Below are positions 34,905-46,455 of a stretch of DNA of 64,000 nt, one piece after another; position 1 is the stretch's first letter, and the number at the start of each line of letters is the position of its first letter. Source of the DNA: Uloborus plumipes (Eukaryota > Arthropoda > Arachnida > Araneae > Uloboridae); the NCBI GenBank assembly GCA_038373865.1, contig JAXGGA010000468.1, positions 124,001-188,000 of the forward strand, given 5' to 3'. The position numbers and the translations under genes were made by a program. Under the pieces are notes generated by a model. The model saw only the letters and a list, made by a program, of their open reading frames with translations. It made no database searches and had not been told where the DNA came from.

Positions 34905-35215
34905 TTTAGCGAGCCGCTTTAGCGGGGAGTAGTTTTTTGAAACCGGTTTCGCTAAAACTTTCCTCCCTCCTTTAAATGCGAGCCGCCTTGGCGGCGAGTA
35001 ATTTGTTTTAAGTTTCCTTACTACTTTAAAGGCGAGTCGCCTTGGCGGCGAGTAGTTTGCTGAAACTTTCCTCGCTACTTTAAAGGCGAGCTGCCTTGGC
35101 GGTTATATATCATTACTGAAACTTTCCTCGCTACTTTAAAGGCGAGCTGCCTTGGCGGTTATATATCATTATATACCGCCTTGACGGCGAGTAGTTTATT
35201 TAAATTGTCATCAAT
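34905..35215 (+). repeat. GAGCCGCCTTGGCGGCGAGTAG tandem-like repeats
   Basis: Five or six irregular units, each with a short CCGCC..GGCGG hairpin and TTTCCTCGCTACTTTAAAGG. Reverse-orientation relatives are at 41140-41330. Confidence 0.75.
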
Positions 35216-35223
35216 ACTTTAAA

Positions 35224-35252
35224 GCCCGTGCAACGCCGGGCCGCACAGCTAG
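35224..35252 (+). mobile_element. Helitron-like 3' terminus
   Basis: GCCCGTGCAACGCCGGGC forms a stem (GCCCG/CGGGC), followed shortly by CTAG and then T. A hairpin ahead of CTRR/T is the Helitron 3' signature. The 5' TC end was not located; the 33.8-kb repeat and the GGCGG units may be its body. Confidence 0.5.
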
Positions 35253-35329
35253 TATAATAATAATTTTGCTTCCTCCATAATATTTTTTGAACTTCAAAAA
35301 CTACTTGATGACACTACCGATGTTATTAA

Positions 35330-35838
35330 CCAGTTAATGCCTTACGTCCCTTTGTAGGGACGATCCAAAAAGTGTGCCAGAATTTTCCAAAAATGAACAT
35401 TTCAACCAAATAATAGTGTTCAATTATTACTTTGATATCGTTTCAATTTATCATTAACAGATTGCAGAACATAACCCTTGTAAAGTGTTTGTAGCCGTTT
35501 TAATATGATTTTTATCAAGAATTACATCGTTTACAATCTCAAGAACAAAAAAGCTTAATTTTTAAAATTATTCCCAGCTTCCCAGTTTATGTTAATTGCT
35601 GCTTTTATTTCTTCTTATAAAATGTCTTTTTAAATACTATACCGTAGGCAGAAAAAAAAATAGCAAAAAAAGTATGTGCCCTCTGGTGTCTAGCGTCCTT
35701 TTTTAAGGATGATTTTTTTTCTTAATAAAAAAAATATTTTTTCATGATATTTTTTTTATTTTTTTTCCTGGTCATTAAACACTATTTGTAACCAGTATAC
35801 AAAATATCTTTGGAAAACAAATGTCAGGCATTAATGGG
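35330..35838. mobile_element. piggyBac-type MITE (TTAA-flanked), copy 1
   Basis: TTAA at 35326-35329 and 35839-35842; ends CCAGTTAATGCC / GGCATTAATGGG. A subterminal palindrome CGTCCCTTTGTAGGGACG lies next to the left end. Confidence 0.8.
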
Positions 35839-36413
35839 TTAAAAAGAGTTTATTGTGGATTTTTTTCCCTTCAATTCTGGCAATGATTAAAATTTCCTTC
35901 TCAATTCTGTTTTGAGATTTAGTTATATTTTTACTGAAACTTAGGCTTAGTTCAAACATTAAAAAACAAAATTATGTCGATAATAAATAGCATAGCTATA
36001 AACAAATAAATACAATAGTATTAAATACAATGTAAGAGTTCAGCTTTGACTCATTCGGTTTTTCTTCGAAGAGAATGTATGATCATTAATGTCTTCTCTG
36101 CTGGTGCCTTCATAAACAATCATCCACTTATAGTATTTGCTTTCAATTTATTAATGTAATTTTTATTGCATAGGATTTATAACAGCAATAAAAGCAATGG
36201 AATTGTCAATTTTAGGAAATAGTCAAGCAGCAAGCTCTAAAATTTCGAACAACCTTTTTACCCTTAAAGTTGGTTAATAACGATTACAATGTTTTAAACT
36301 AAAAGGGATATATATTCCGATTTTTTGTTTCAGTAAAAAGTGTTATAATCCTTATTGAGAAATTTATTATTACAATGTGTTTTCCCAAAATTCGCTCTTT
36401 CGGCGTTTGACCA

Positions 36414-36588
36414 GTGCCGTCATTTCAAGTTTTTCCAGGGGCGGAGGGCAAAGGGTCCAAACACAATGCAATTTCATCGGAAAACATCAAAAGCCACGCC
36501 CACTTATATGTAAATACATTGATTTCTCAAAGTCTGGGTAGACAATTGACCCCCCCCCCCCCCCCTTAACCCCTAAATGACGGGCTTG
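36414..36588 (-). mobile_element. Mutator-like MITE, copy 2
   Basis: Reverse-orientation copy of 31203-31371, flanked by GCGTTTGACCA and GCGTTTGACTA (36403-36413, 36589-36599), an 11-bp near-perfect duplication. Confidence 0.85.
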
Positions 36589-36684
36589 CGTTTGACTAGT
36601 TTCGGAGAAAAAAAATGGTTCAATTACAATAACTTTTTCTTTTCCTTCATTTTGATGCGTGTCGATGCCGGTCATCTTATCTAT

Positions 36685-36940
36685 TGGTCTGAAAAGTGAC
36701 TGGATAGGGAGGTCTCGGGCTCAAATCCCGGCTCGGGCATGGATGTACTTTATCTCTCCTGTGCTTGTCCTTTCTCTGTATTGTACTACTCTATAAACAG
36801 GTCTTTATGTCATGTGTGTACTGTGGAAGTCGGACTTCACTCTGGTACAGTTGGAAAAGTGAAGCAGGGCACCCCAAATTGCTGGGATTGCTGGCACAAG
36901 ACAACAATAACAACCAATATTGTACCTAAAATTAACCACA
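36685..36940 (+). repeat. tRNA-derived SINE
   Basis: B-box-like GGGCTCAAATCCCGG with a degenerate A box upstream, then a SINE-like body ending in ACAATAACAACC. The open frame 36739-36981 is a by-product. Confidence 0.5.
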
Positions 36941-37472
36941 ACAGAAAGGAAAAAATACTGGCCTCGTCCAATATCCTATAATTTTTCTGATTGGGGATAA
37001 TTTTATTTTGATTTCATTTCTCTCTGCTGCATTAAAGTCATTTTCCCGTTAAAAGTGATTTTTTTCCTTTCTCATTCTTTCTCATTTGTTGAATGCTCGA
37101 TATCACTGTCCATATATATTACTCAGCCAATATAATAAACAACTATCGTATCTTTGTTTTTTGCTGATACAGCTCGTACATAAAAATTTGTCTTGTACAA
37201 CCATTTCCACTGCTTGCAGTGTGTTATTATTTCTGATAATATTTCTTCTTTCTGGATATTTTTGAAGCCATGCTTCTTTTGGGTGGTAAATAGAAGAAGC
37301 GACATAAAAAAGCATTCTACCTGCTACATTCAACACGAATGTAAAACAGATTTATATATATACATATATATATAGATATATATAGATATATATAGAAGCC
37401 TTCAACTTCGACATACATGAGAACTGCGTACTATGCGCCTTGCCTCCTGACAAACACAGGAGAGATTTACGG

Positions 37473-37770
37473 TAGAGCCGCTATATAGACAGGCCGACGC
37501 ATCAAGATTAAGTTTCACCACTTTGGATCCAATTCCTTAACTTTTACTTTCAAATTTTCATTGTTGCGTAGTAGGGTTACCAGAAAAAAGTTTTGGCACA
37601 TTACGAAGCTTTGCCAAATCCACGTGTCGCTAATAATTGCTCACAGTGAAAAATTACCAAAACGCGATTACTGGCCAGAAAAGACAACCACTCAAACACA
37701 CAAACACGAGCTGGATCCAAAGTGGTGAAACTTAATCTTGATGCGCCGGCTCGTATATATAGGGGCCTTA
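37473..37770. mobile_element. hAT-like MITE, copy 3 with 8-bp target duplication
   Basis: 298 bp, close to copy 2; flanked by ATTTACGG at 37465-37472 and 37771-37778. Confidence 0.9.
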
Positions 37771-37801
37771 ATTTACGGCACAGAGAGGTTGAAACATCCA
37801 T

Positions 37802-37872
37802 GGGCAAGGCGAGACTCGAACCCACGACCTCTTGCTTACGAGGAGAATACTCTACTACTGACACCTCTGCCC
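37802..37872 (-). repeat. tRNA-Thr(CGT)-like sequence
   Basis: Minus strand, 71 nt: acceptor GGGCAGA/CTTGCCC (6 of 7 pairs), B box GGTTCGAGTCT, T arm pairs, anticodon loop CTCGTAA (CGT). The anticodon stem is poor, so a SINE head or pseudogene is more likely than a working tRNA. Confidence 0.5.
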
Positions 37873-38217
37873 ACCGAACTGTTTCCACCGCAATTAAAGT
37901 GAAGCAACTGGTGCAATCAGCTGGCATTTTCGTTTGTTTACCGAACAGTTGGGGGTTCACCGGAGAGAGACAGTGTTTTTGATGCTTAAAAAAATAACAG
38001 TCATTTCATTCATCACAGTCGAGACACTGATAAGTCATTATTTTCTATTTTTTAGTCAGTTCGTGCATATAAGTGAAAAATATGCAGCACGAAGTCATCC
38101 TCTCCACCCAATCCTTCGGCGTTTAAATAAAGTCCCTGGAGACCTAGTAATGTTAATAATGGGCGATCTAGACTTCAGTTCACCGTTCTAGGCTTATCAA
38201 ATCACAGGAAAATAGAA

Positions 38218-38526
38218 GGTGCACTGCAATATTTTGATTTTTGAGTCCGTCAACTACATCAGCTACTCCTTTTAGATCAATTAACAACTATTTTTACACT
38301 ATTAAACTATAGTGATCCGTAAGGAAACAAAGTTTTCTGCAAAATAACACTAGGGAATTACGACAAGACTCTTATTACTGTCTTACCTGTTTCAAATAAC
38401 CTGCTAATGAATAATCTAGCGAATTTTCGCTATCCTACATTAAAAAAAAATGGAGGGTTTTTCTGTTGATGTAGTTGACTAAATTCAGCTCACCCACTTT
38501 ATAAAGCTTTTCATGGGCAGTGCACA
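38218..38526. mobile_element. Possible MITE with GTGCACTGC ends
   Basis: GGTGCACTGC at the left and GCAGTGCACAG at the right; subterminal GTCAACTACATCA is mirrored by TGATGTAGTTGAC. Confidence 0.5.
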
Positions 38527-39902
38527 GGTCTATTGGCGCTCCGCCAATTTAAAAAAATTGCTAATATTTGAAAATGTGCATGTAAACTTCGATGAATTCA
38601 CAATACATACTTGTTTCCTTGTACAGGTTAATGCCAACCTTTTATCAGTGAAATTTTAGACGAAAAATGTCATTTGAAATCCAGTAAATTCACTATTTAT
38701 TTTTAACGTGCACATTATTATTATCATTATTATTGTTTTTTTTTTTTTTTTTTCTATTTGACTGTCCCTTAAACCGAGTGTCCTTTATTCAGATTCAAAT
38801 GCATTCAGGTTCCTATTCAACAGAATTGGGAAGAGAAAAGTTGTCCCCTGGTCAGAGGTGTCTTTTAAAGGAGGTATTGCTGTTATATAACTGGAAAAAA
38901 AAGTTTGAAAATATTAGAGTTGGTAATTACGTTTGAAGCATAAAAATAACTTTTTTTGCTTTTAACGCTGGCTACGGTATAACTGGTTTAATAATTAGGT
39001 TCGCGCTAGAGTCTAAAAGTGTTTCATCTACTGAAAAAAACTAGAAATAAATAATAACATCTTATTTTAACCGAAATGCAACTATCCCATTCCTCCCGCC
39101 GTTCATATTTCTGCTAACTTTCCCCCAAGAAATGAAATAAGAAATGAAAACTTTGGGCTTTAACATGGGCATTAAATGTTAACTATGAGAGTGAGAGATC
39201 CGAAAAATATGTGGGAGAACTGCATTTACTCCTTACTTTCCAATGAAAAGAGAAGATTTTTTTCGGAAATGTTTTTTCCGAAAAAAAAAAAAAAATCTGC
39301 ATTACGTTTTAAATTAATTAACTGCATTAATTTTAATGAGGTTTCTCATTCCTTTCCAAAACCACTCACTTTCTGCACCAATCCTTGATAACGAAGCATA
39401 AAATATTTACTATTTTACTCCACGTGTCGAAGCTTTTTTTTTTTTTTTTTTTTAAATCTTTCATTCACTGCTCTGCTCATTTCCATTTGCGTTCACTGTG
39501 GGATGCCTTTCCTTTAATTTCTTAATATATTTCTAAGCGTTTTGCATAGCAACCATAGTTTTTTAGCGACAAATTACAGCTTGCTCTTTCCAGTACAAAT
39601 ATTTTCATTGCAAATGATCAAAGTTTCTGGGTGTGAGCATAGAGTAGCTGGCAGGAGATTGGTACTAAGAGGAACAATCGCCATTAGATGAGATAAAGCC
39701 TATTTCATTAACATGAAACAGTTGTTTTTCAAAGCTAAAATTTGTATTTTCAACAAAAGAGAAGCAGACCTTTTCTCATTTATTTAAGCCTATTTTCTCA
39801 ATCTTCCATTCTTTAAAAATGTGCAAAGTGTTGATAAAGTCTTGCTCTGATAAAGAAAATTCATTGAAAGAAACTACTTCAAATTTAGACAAAAATCGTT
39901 TT
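38527..39902. other. AT-rich stretch, nothing recognised
   Basis: Poly-T and poly-A runs only (38736-38753, 39283-39296, 39434-39453). Confidence 0.45.
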
Positions 39903-40445
39903 TTAGCCTCTTTTCCAGTTAGAAGCAAAAAAACAAAAAAAAAAGCATTAAAAATTGCTTAATGCATTGTAAAAGTATCGCAAGGTTTTTATAAAAAAAA
40001 ATGTTAAAAACAAATATAATAGCTAAATAAATAATGAAAAATTGCAAATTGGAAAACCGGATTTTGAGATGGGGAAAATATATGTCTATCAGTCTGTCGG
40101 TCTGTTTGCCCCCCCCCCCCCCTCATTATAACTTTCGAGTGAACAGTCCGAGTTGAACAAACTTTTTTTTTTTTTTTTTGAAGATCTCGGTGAGGGCACC
40201 TCAATTCTCATAGTTGACTTTTCGATTATTTGAACACTTTTTCGTTCAATTTGAACAGTTCAAAATTGAACAGTTTCACTCGCCAAATAAATTTTGAGAG
40301 AACAGTTCAATTCGAACAAACGTTTTTTCGTTGAAAGATATCGGCGACGACATACATTTGCAGACTTCTATAATTAAGAGAATATTTATAGGATGAGATC
40401 GGATGATGCTAGAATGTCGATGTTGGTAAACAGAATAGTAGGTTT
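39903..40445 (-). mobile_element. AGCCTACTTTCCCGT element, old deleted copy
   Basis: Same order as the family on the minus strand (AGCATTAAAAATTGCTTAATG, tetranucleotide run, C-run, GTTCAA units, ATGCTAGAATGTCGATG, then an eroded end), with a large internal deletion and high divergence. No 19-bp array remains. Confidence 0.7.
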
Positions 40446-41104
40446 GGGGGGGGGGGTAGTTCTGAGCGGAGCTTCTTGGTTATTTTGATTATTACTTCAT
40501 AAAGTTACTTCACTTTACGTATGAACCTTTTGTAGTTCTGAGAAGATTTAGAAAATTTTCAACTTTGCGTAACGCCCTAGTGCAGTAGGAATACACCTCC
40601 TGGGGGGGGGGGGTGATCATATCAGTCCTAAAATGAATATAGCACTTTCATATTAGAATTGTCAACAAGTGCCAAAACCAAAGATTCTGAGGAGTTGAAC
40701 CTCAAAACCCCCCTTGCGGTGCCCCTGGGAGGTTTTTTTTTTTTTTTTTTCCCATAGACACCATTTTCAGTTTTTGATGTTCGTGCCCCTTACATGCCTT
40801 TAGATAATTCTAGTTTATGACCCAGCATTGCCGGGGGCTCATTAATACAACATAGCTTTAAAAAAAACTATTTGAATGCTAAAATTAAATAGGTGAGCCT
40901 TAAATTGATAATTCATTGTTAATCGTAATCTTTGTTGAAAAATACTCATATTTAAATGTGTTAAATTTTATGAATTTGTACTAGCTGCCAGGGCAGCTAG
41001 ATTAGCTTCCTGCGGCATGTTGATGCATAACGTCTCCCCTCTCTAACTTTTACCTCATTCTGAAGTTATATTATTTGATATAATTTAATGTTCATTCGAT
41101 TTCA

Positions 41105-41345
41105 AGACATACCACGCACGTGGTCCGGCGTTGCACGGGCACTTCGTGCCCTGAAAGTAGTGAGAAAAAAATTTAAAGAAAGTACTCCCCGCCAAGGCGG
41201 CTCGCTTACAGGCGCTTCACGCCTTTACTTTTTTCCTATATGTATAAAAAAAATCATTCGAATTATTGAGATGCTTCACGCCTTCAAGATGGTGAGGAAA
41301 GTTTCAGTAAGTTCAGCTCGCTCAAAGGAAAAAAGCAGACATAGA
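41105..41345 (-). repeat. Helitron-like family fragment, minus strand
   Basis: CCGGCGTTGCACGGGC (complement of the 35.2-kb hairpin) followed by CCCCGCCAAGGCGGCTCGC and AAGTTTCAGTAAG blocks, reverse order of 34905-35245. Confidence 0.55.
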
Positions 41346-41429
41346 TACTCAGTTTTTAATATAAGTAGATGGCTCTTCAACAAATAAATGTTTCAAAATA
41401 TTACCAGTAGCTAGCGATAAAAATTCTAC

Positions 41430-41796
41430 GTAAGTGGCCCGCTTATGAGTTTCGTGTTTGATTTAGTTAAGCCTTCATTCAAAATTCTCATTATCATTTT
41501 TATCACTGTTTCATGGCAACCACGTTTTGCAATGCAAGAATGGATTTCATATTTAATCATTTATTAGGCTTAATCGCTTTAAACTTGACTACTTATTAAT
41601 TGATATCTTTGCTAATTAAAATCGTATAATTATATCAATTGAAACTAATGAAGCCTGAAAAATTACCTATCTATCGGTACCTGGTTCGACTTTCAGGTCA
41701 TTGGCGTTCAGGAGAAAGAAGCGTGACATAGAAAGATAGAAAGATAGTTAGAAAGAAAGATAGAAAGAAAGATAGTTAGAAAGATACTCAGTTTTT
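41430..41796 (+). repeat. Interspersed repeat, second copy, with GATA/GAAA microsatellite
   Basis: Same blocks as 18541-18860, then an AGATAGAAAGAAAG run (about 41729-41780) and AGATACTCAGTTTT, where the 41797-44414 element is inserted. Confidence 0.6.
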
Positions 41797-42376
41797 AGCC
41801 TACTTTCCCGTTAAAAATAAAAGAGACGAAAAAAGCATTAAAATTGGCTTAATGCATCTAAAAAATGTCGCCAAGTCCAAAAAATATCGCCAAGTTCAAA
41901 AAATATCGCCAAGTCCAAAAAATATCGCCAAGTAAAAAAAAGTCAAAAAGAAACAAAAAAATGAAATAAATATCGAAAAATTAAAAATTTGAAAGTAGGG
42001 TATTGAGATGGGGAATTTGTGTGTCGGTCTGTCGGTCGGTCTGTCGGTCGGTCTGTCGGTCTGTCTGTCCCCCCCTAATAACTTTTGAATGAACATTCCG
42101 ATTTGGACAAACTTTTTTTTGTTGGAAAGATCTCGGCGAGTACAGCTCATTCCCATATTTGATTTTTTGATTTGAACAATTTTTGGTTCAACTTTGAGCC
42201 GTTCAAACAACCAGTCCCGCGATACTAACTTTTGAATGAACGGTCCGATTTGAACAAACTTTTTTTTGTTCGAAAGGTCTTTTCAAGGATACTTCATTCC
42301 CGTATCTACATTTTCGATTTGAACAATTTTTCGTTCAACATTGAACCGTTCAAGCAACCTTTCCCCACCTAATAGT
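41797..42376 (-). mobile_element. AGCCTACTTTCCCGT element, partial copy
   Basis: The 3' third of the element: end, four 19-bp units, tetranucleotide run, two 146-bp units. It stops abruptly after CACCTAATAG, where the next copy's AGCCTACTTT end begins. Confidence 0.8.
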
Positions 42377-42379
42377 TTT

Positions 42380-44414
42380 TAGCCTACTTTCCCGTTAAAA
42401 ATAAAAGAAAGACGAAAAAAGTATTAAAAGTGGCTTAATGCATCTAAAAAATATCGCCAAGCCCAAAAAATATCGCCAAGTCCAAAAAATATCGCCAAGT
42501 CCAAAAAATATCGCCAAGTCCAAAAAATATCGCCAAGCCCAAAAAATATCGCCAAGCTCAAAAAATATCGCCAAGTCCAAAAAATATCGCCAAGCCCAAA
42601 AAATATCGCCAAGCTCAAAAAATATCGCCAAGCCCAAAAAATATCGCCAAGCCCAAAAAATATCGCCAAGCCCAAAAAATATCGCCAAGCTCAAAAAATA
42701 TCGCCAAGCCCAAAAAATATCGCCAAGCCCAAAAAATATCGCCAAGCCCAAAAAATATCGCCAAGCCCAAAAAATATCGCCAAGTCCAAAAAATATCGCC
42801 AAGCCCAAAAAATATCGCCAAGTCTAAAAAATATCGCCAAGCCCAAAAAATATCGCCAAGCCCAAAAAATATCGCCAAGTCCAAAAAATATCGCCAAGCC
42901 CAAAAAATATCGCCAAATCCAAAAAATATCGCCAAGTCCAAAAAATATCGCCAAGTCCAAAAAATATCGCCAAGTCCAAAAAATATCGCCAAGCTCAAAA
43001 AATATCGCCAAGTCCAAAAAATATCGCCAAGCCCAAAAAATATCGCCAAGCCCAAAAAATATCGCCAAGCCCAAAAAATATCGCCAAGTTCAAAAAATAT
43101 CGCCAAGTTAAAAAAAGCCAAAAAGAAATAAAAAGGTAAAATGAATATCGAAAAAATAAAAATTTGAAAGTAGGGTATTGAGATGGAGAATTTGTGTGTC
43201 GGTCTGTCGGTCGGTCGGTCGGTCTGTCTGTCCCCCCCCCCTAATAATTTTTGATTGAACATTCTGATTTGAACAAATTTTTTTTTGTTGGAAAGATCTC
43301 GGCGAGTACAGCTCATTCCCATATTTGATTTTTCGATTTGAACAATTTTTGGTTCAACTTTGAACCGTTCAAACAACCTGCCTCGCGATACTAACTTTTT
43401 AATGAACAGTCCGATTTGAACAAACTTTTTTTTGTTCGAAAGATCTTATCAAGGATACTTCATTCCCGTATTTACATTTCCGATTTGAACAATTTTTCGT
43501 TCAACATTGAACAGTTCAAACAACCTTTCCCCACCTAATAACTTTTAAGTGAACCGTCCGAATTGAATAAACTTTTTTTTGTTCGAAAGATTTTGGAGAG
43601 GTTCATTCCTATATTTCACTTTTCAATTTGAACCATTTTTCGTTCAATGATGAACCGTTCAGAAAAAATGTTAACATGAGCGCCTACGGAAAAATTTAAA
43701 TTGAATGTTGATTCTGAACTTCAAGGCGGATTTCCTTCAAACTAACTTTGCAAGAAAATGGTTTTGATAAATAATGTATTGTAAAGTACTTTTCTGAATA
43801 ATCTTCTGTGAGGACTCTGATTCCGACTCCGACAACGCAAACATGGCGGAAATGCAGGCTCAGAAAAAATGACTGACTGGGCAGACGATTTTTTGTTTAT
43901 TTATTTATTTGTTTTGTTTAATTCATTACTATTGTTTTTTTTTTTGGCAGACGATTTTTTTTTGTTAACAAAAATTTTTCATTCACGAGAGCATTTTATT
44001 CTTTATTTATATTTATTAACTGGCAACGGATTAAAAATGAAATTCGAGACATTTTATAACGATTTTTTTTCTTTCTTTGATTAAATGTGTTTTGATGTTC
44101 TTTGTTCTTTTATTTATTTATTTTTTTTTCTTTTGAAAACGGTTGTGGAATTTTTCTACGGAAGAACTATGACAGTTACGTTCTTTAAATGGTGCGACAA
44201 AACTTTATTGACTCGTTTATTTACTTTTTACGTGTCTATTTCATCTGATGAGAGGGGTATATTTTGCTTTTAGAAATCAGCTTTAAGTGCTATAAAGGTA
44301 TGTTTGACATAATTTTCAGTTTCAGATAATTAATAGAATATTGATCAGATGCTAGAATGCCGATATCGATGTACGGGAAAGTAGGCTCGTTTAGTTCTTG
44401 ACAGAACTTCTTGT
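42380..44414 (-). mobile_element. AGCCTACTTTCCCGT element, full copy with expanded minisatellite
   Basis: Minus-strand relative of 25957-27563. The ends match out to 44414 (CTTGACAGAACTTCTTG). The interior matches the plus copy throughout, except that the 19-bp array is about 35 units long instead of four. Confidence 0.85.
42445..43109. repeat. 19-bp minisatellite, about 35 units
   Basis: The unit is AAAAAATATCGCCAAGYYC with variants CCC, TCC and CTC. As 19 is not a multiple of 3 and the unit has no stop in any phase on either strand, long open frames with a 19-residue period appear on both strands. They are not genes. Confidence 0.97.
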
Positions 44415-46206
44415 TAATATAAGTAGATGCTTAAAGGCTTATCTCTATTACTCGAAAAAAAAATTGGAAGAAAATGGCCATTTTGAGACAAAAAAAAATT
44501 GAGTTTTTTTGGATATTTTTAAAAATTTCAAAGTCCAGCCGATGCAAATACTAGTGCATCAAGGAACCTCTAAGCCAAGTTTGATGAAAATCCGATAAAA
44601 ACTGTAGATTTTATAAAGAACACAGATACAAACATACATATATACAAATATACGTACATCCATTTTTATATATATATTGCACAAATAAGTAAAAGAACTT
44701 GATGAGGTAAAGATAGATATAAAAGCAATGATTATGAATAAATGATAGTTTTTTTAATTTTTAATATTTTTTTTAAACAGTGATAGACTTTATGAACATT
44801 CTGTATAGTTTACATTTAAGTCAAACTAATGCAAAATGAGGAATATAAAAATGAAGCTAAGCAATCAATCCCTAAATGTTCTTGACAATCTTCAAAATAC
44901 TTTTACGTTGAGTTGAGTGTCATACATGCTGGATCATTCATCATTAGATGTTAATTGGTCTGAATTCCCAGAGCATGTAAGACATCACGTCCGATAAAGA
45001 AGGAATTCTTGTTCCTTATATTTTATGATTTTTAAAGTGATGAACCGGTTCTCTCGTTCATGTTTTCGTTTTTTTCCTTTTCTTAGCAATTTTGTCCTTT
45101 TCTCCTACCATATAAACCAACAGTTATTGATTGACCATTTTAAAAAACTAAAACTATGTTCCTCACATTTGCATCGAAGAAATAACTTTCAATGCAAGAA
45201 ATTGATTAACGCCACAACTTGGCCCTTCCAAAAATAATTATATACATTTTATAAATATTTTACTATTATAAATATTAAGGACTGAAAAATTAGATTTATA
45301 ACGTTCATTGAAAATAATCTAATTTCATTCCAATGCGATAAAAATTACAACTTTGCAAGTGTTGAATATTAAATTTAAAATTATACTACGAAGTAACTAA
45401 CGAAAAGTGAGAAAGAAAGGGAAGGAAAATAGCATTTCAAGGCTACTGCTAAATTAAAGAGTTACTGTTTTGTTCATAATAAAATTTATTTTTATAGAGA
45501 CAGTGACTGGTCCAACTTCAGTGCAGAAACCAGTTCCCGGTTTCAAAGAACGTGGTCTTTTCAGCATGTTTCATATAATTTAACTTCTGATTCAATTCAT
45601 CGATGAAAGTTTAACAAACTTTGAGTTTTCAAATTCCATAAGACAACACATAATGGTAAACATTGTTATAAACTCTTGAAAATATCCTGTCTCTAAATTA
45701 GAAAATAATTTTAATGAAACGGAACATTTGCAAATAATGTAACTCATGCGCAAATTTGATGTGTTTTATTAACGTTGCTTATGCAGTTTATGTTTTAGCA
45801 CAAAGGTTCTTACTTCTTCATCTGTACCAGTTATTTTACTTAGAAACCCACTTTAATATGTCTAGCTATAGTTTGCGTTTAAAGTATGTAGTTTTACATA
45901 ACTGCTAATACTTTGGCAAAATACTTTTTTTTAATAAATGGAAAAGAAGTACTGAATTTGGAAAGAAAAAAAAAGCGAAACAAAGAAACTTCCCTTTAAA
46001 AAAAATAATAATAATACTTCGTTAACGAAAAAAACTTCTCTTGAAATCTAATTTGGAAAAATTATAATTAATAAGACCTAAAATTATCAAAACATTCCAG
46101 CATTTTCATAAACTCTAAAATAGTTTTCATCATATTTACAAAATGTAAAGGTTTTCTACTTTCATTTTTTATCCCAAGAGTTTTAAATCAATTTTGCATA
46201 TATATT
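44415..46206. other. AT-rich intergenic, 3' of the LRR gene
   Basis: 44560-44660 (AAGTTTGATGAAAATCCG, then ACAAACATACATATATAC) resembles a retroposon 3' tail; otherwise nothing recognised. Confidence 0.4.
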
Positions 46207-46212
46207 TTTATT
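46207..46212 (-). other. Candidate poly(A) signal of the LRR gene
   Basis: AATAAA on the minus strand about 80 nt past the stop codon at 46292. This is a canonical spacing for a short 3' UTR. Other AT-rich hexamers are nearby, so this is a candidate only. Confidence 0.45.
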
Positions 46213-46291
46213 TACAAACATATACCATTCATCTACAATGACAAATGTTTTAGACATCGAAAAAAAATTTCAAGTGAAAGAGCAAAATATG

Positions 46292-46455
46292 TTAGCATAA
46301 CAAATGTTCTTTGGATAAGTCGGCGAACGGTTTTCCCCGCAAATGAGGTGGTCTTTTGCATGTAATTCCTCGTATATTATTCACAAACATAGAATTTTCC
46401 AGCAAAGTAGAATTTTTCATCCACTGCAACTCACAATTGCAATAAAGAGGAAAAG
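46292..46455 (-). CDS. LRR gene exon 5: C-terminal cysteine cap and stop
   Basis: Terminal exon found by searching for an LRR C-terminal cap. The acceptor is TTATTTCTTTTCCAG; two bases complete a Ser codon, then FPLYCNCELQWMKN follows. The C-x-C...W signature is typical of LRRCT caps. Further cysteines occur in GITCKRPP and at the very last residue (LLC then TAA at 46294-46292). Length 164 = 2 + 54 codons, exactly in phase with exon 4. The protein therefore ends with the cap, with no membrane anchor. Confidence 0.9.

Noticed and set aside
36739..36981. Cys-containing frame with ATG.
   Set aside because: Lies in a tRNA-derived SINE; no domain.
37802..37872. Functional tRNA-Thr gene.
   Set aside because: Anticodon stem does not pair properly and one acceptor pair is lost; SINE head or pseudogene preferred.
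42445..43109. Regular short repeats that could be taken for a CRISPR array.
   Set aside because: Units are contiguous with no spacers, in a eukaryotic transposon.
42395..43376. Overlapping open frames of 83-253 codons on both strands with a 19-residue period (GLGDIFWAWRYFL type).
   Set aside because: They are a consequence of the 19-bp minisatellite having no stop in any phase; no start context, no signal of selection.
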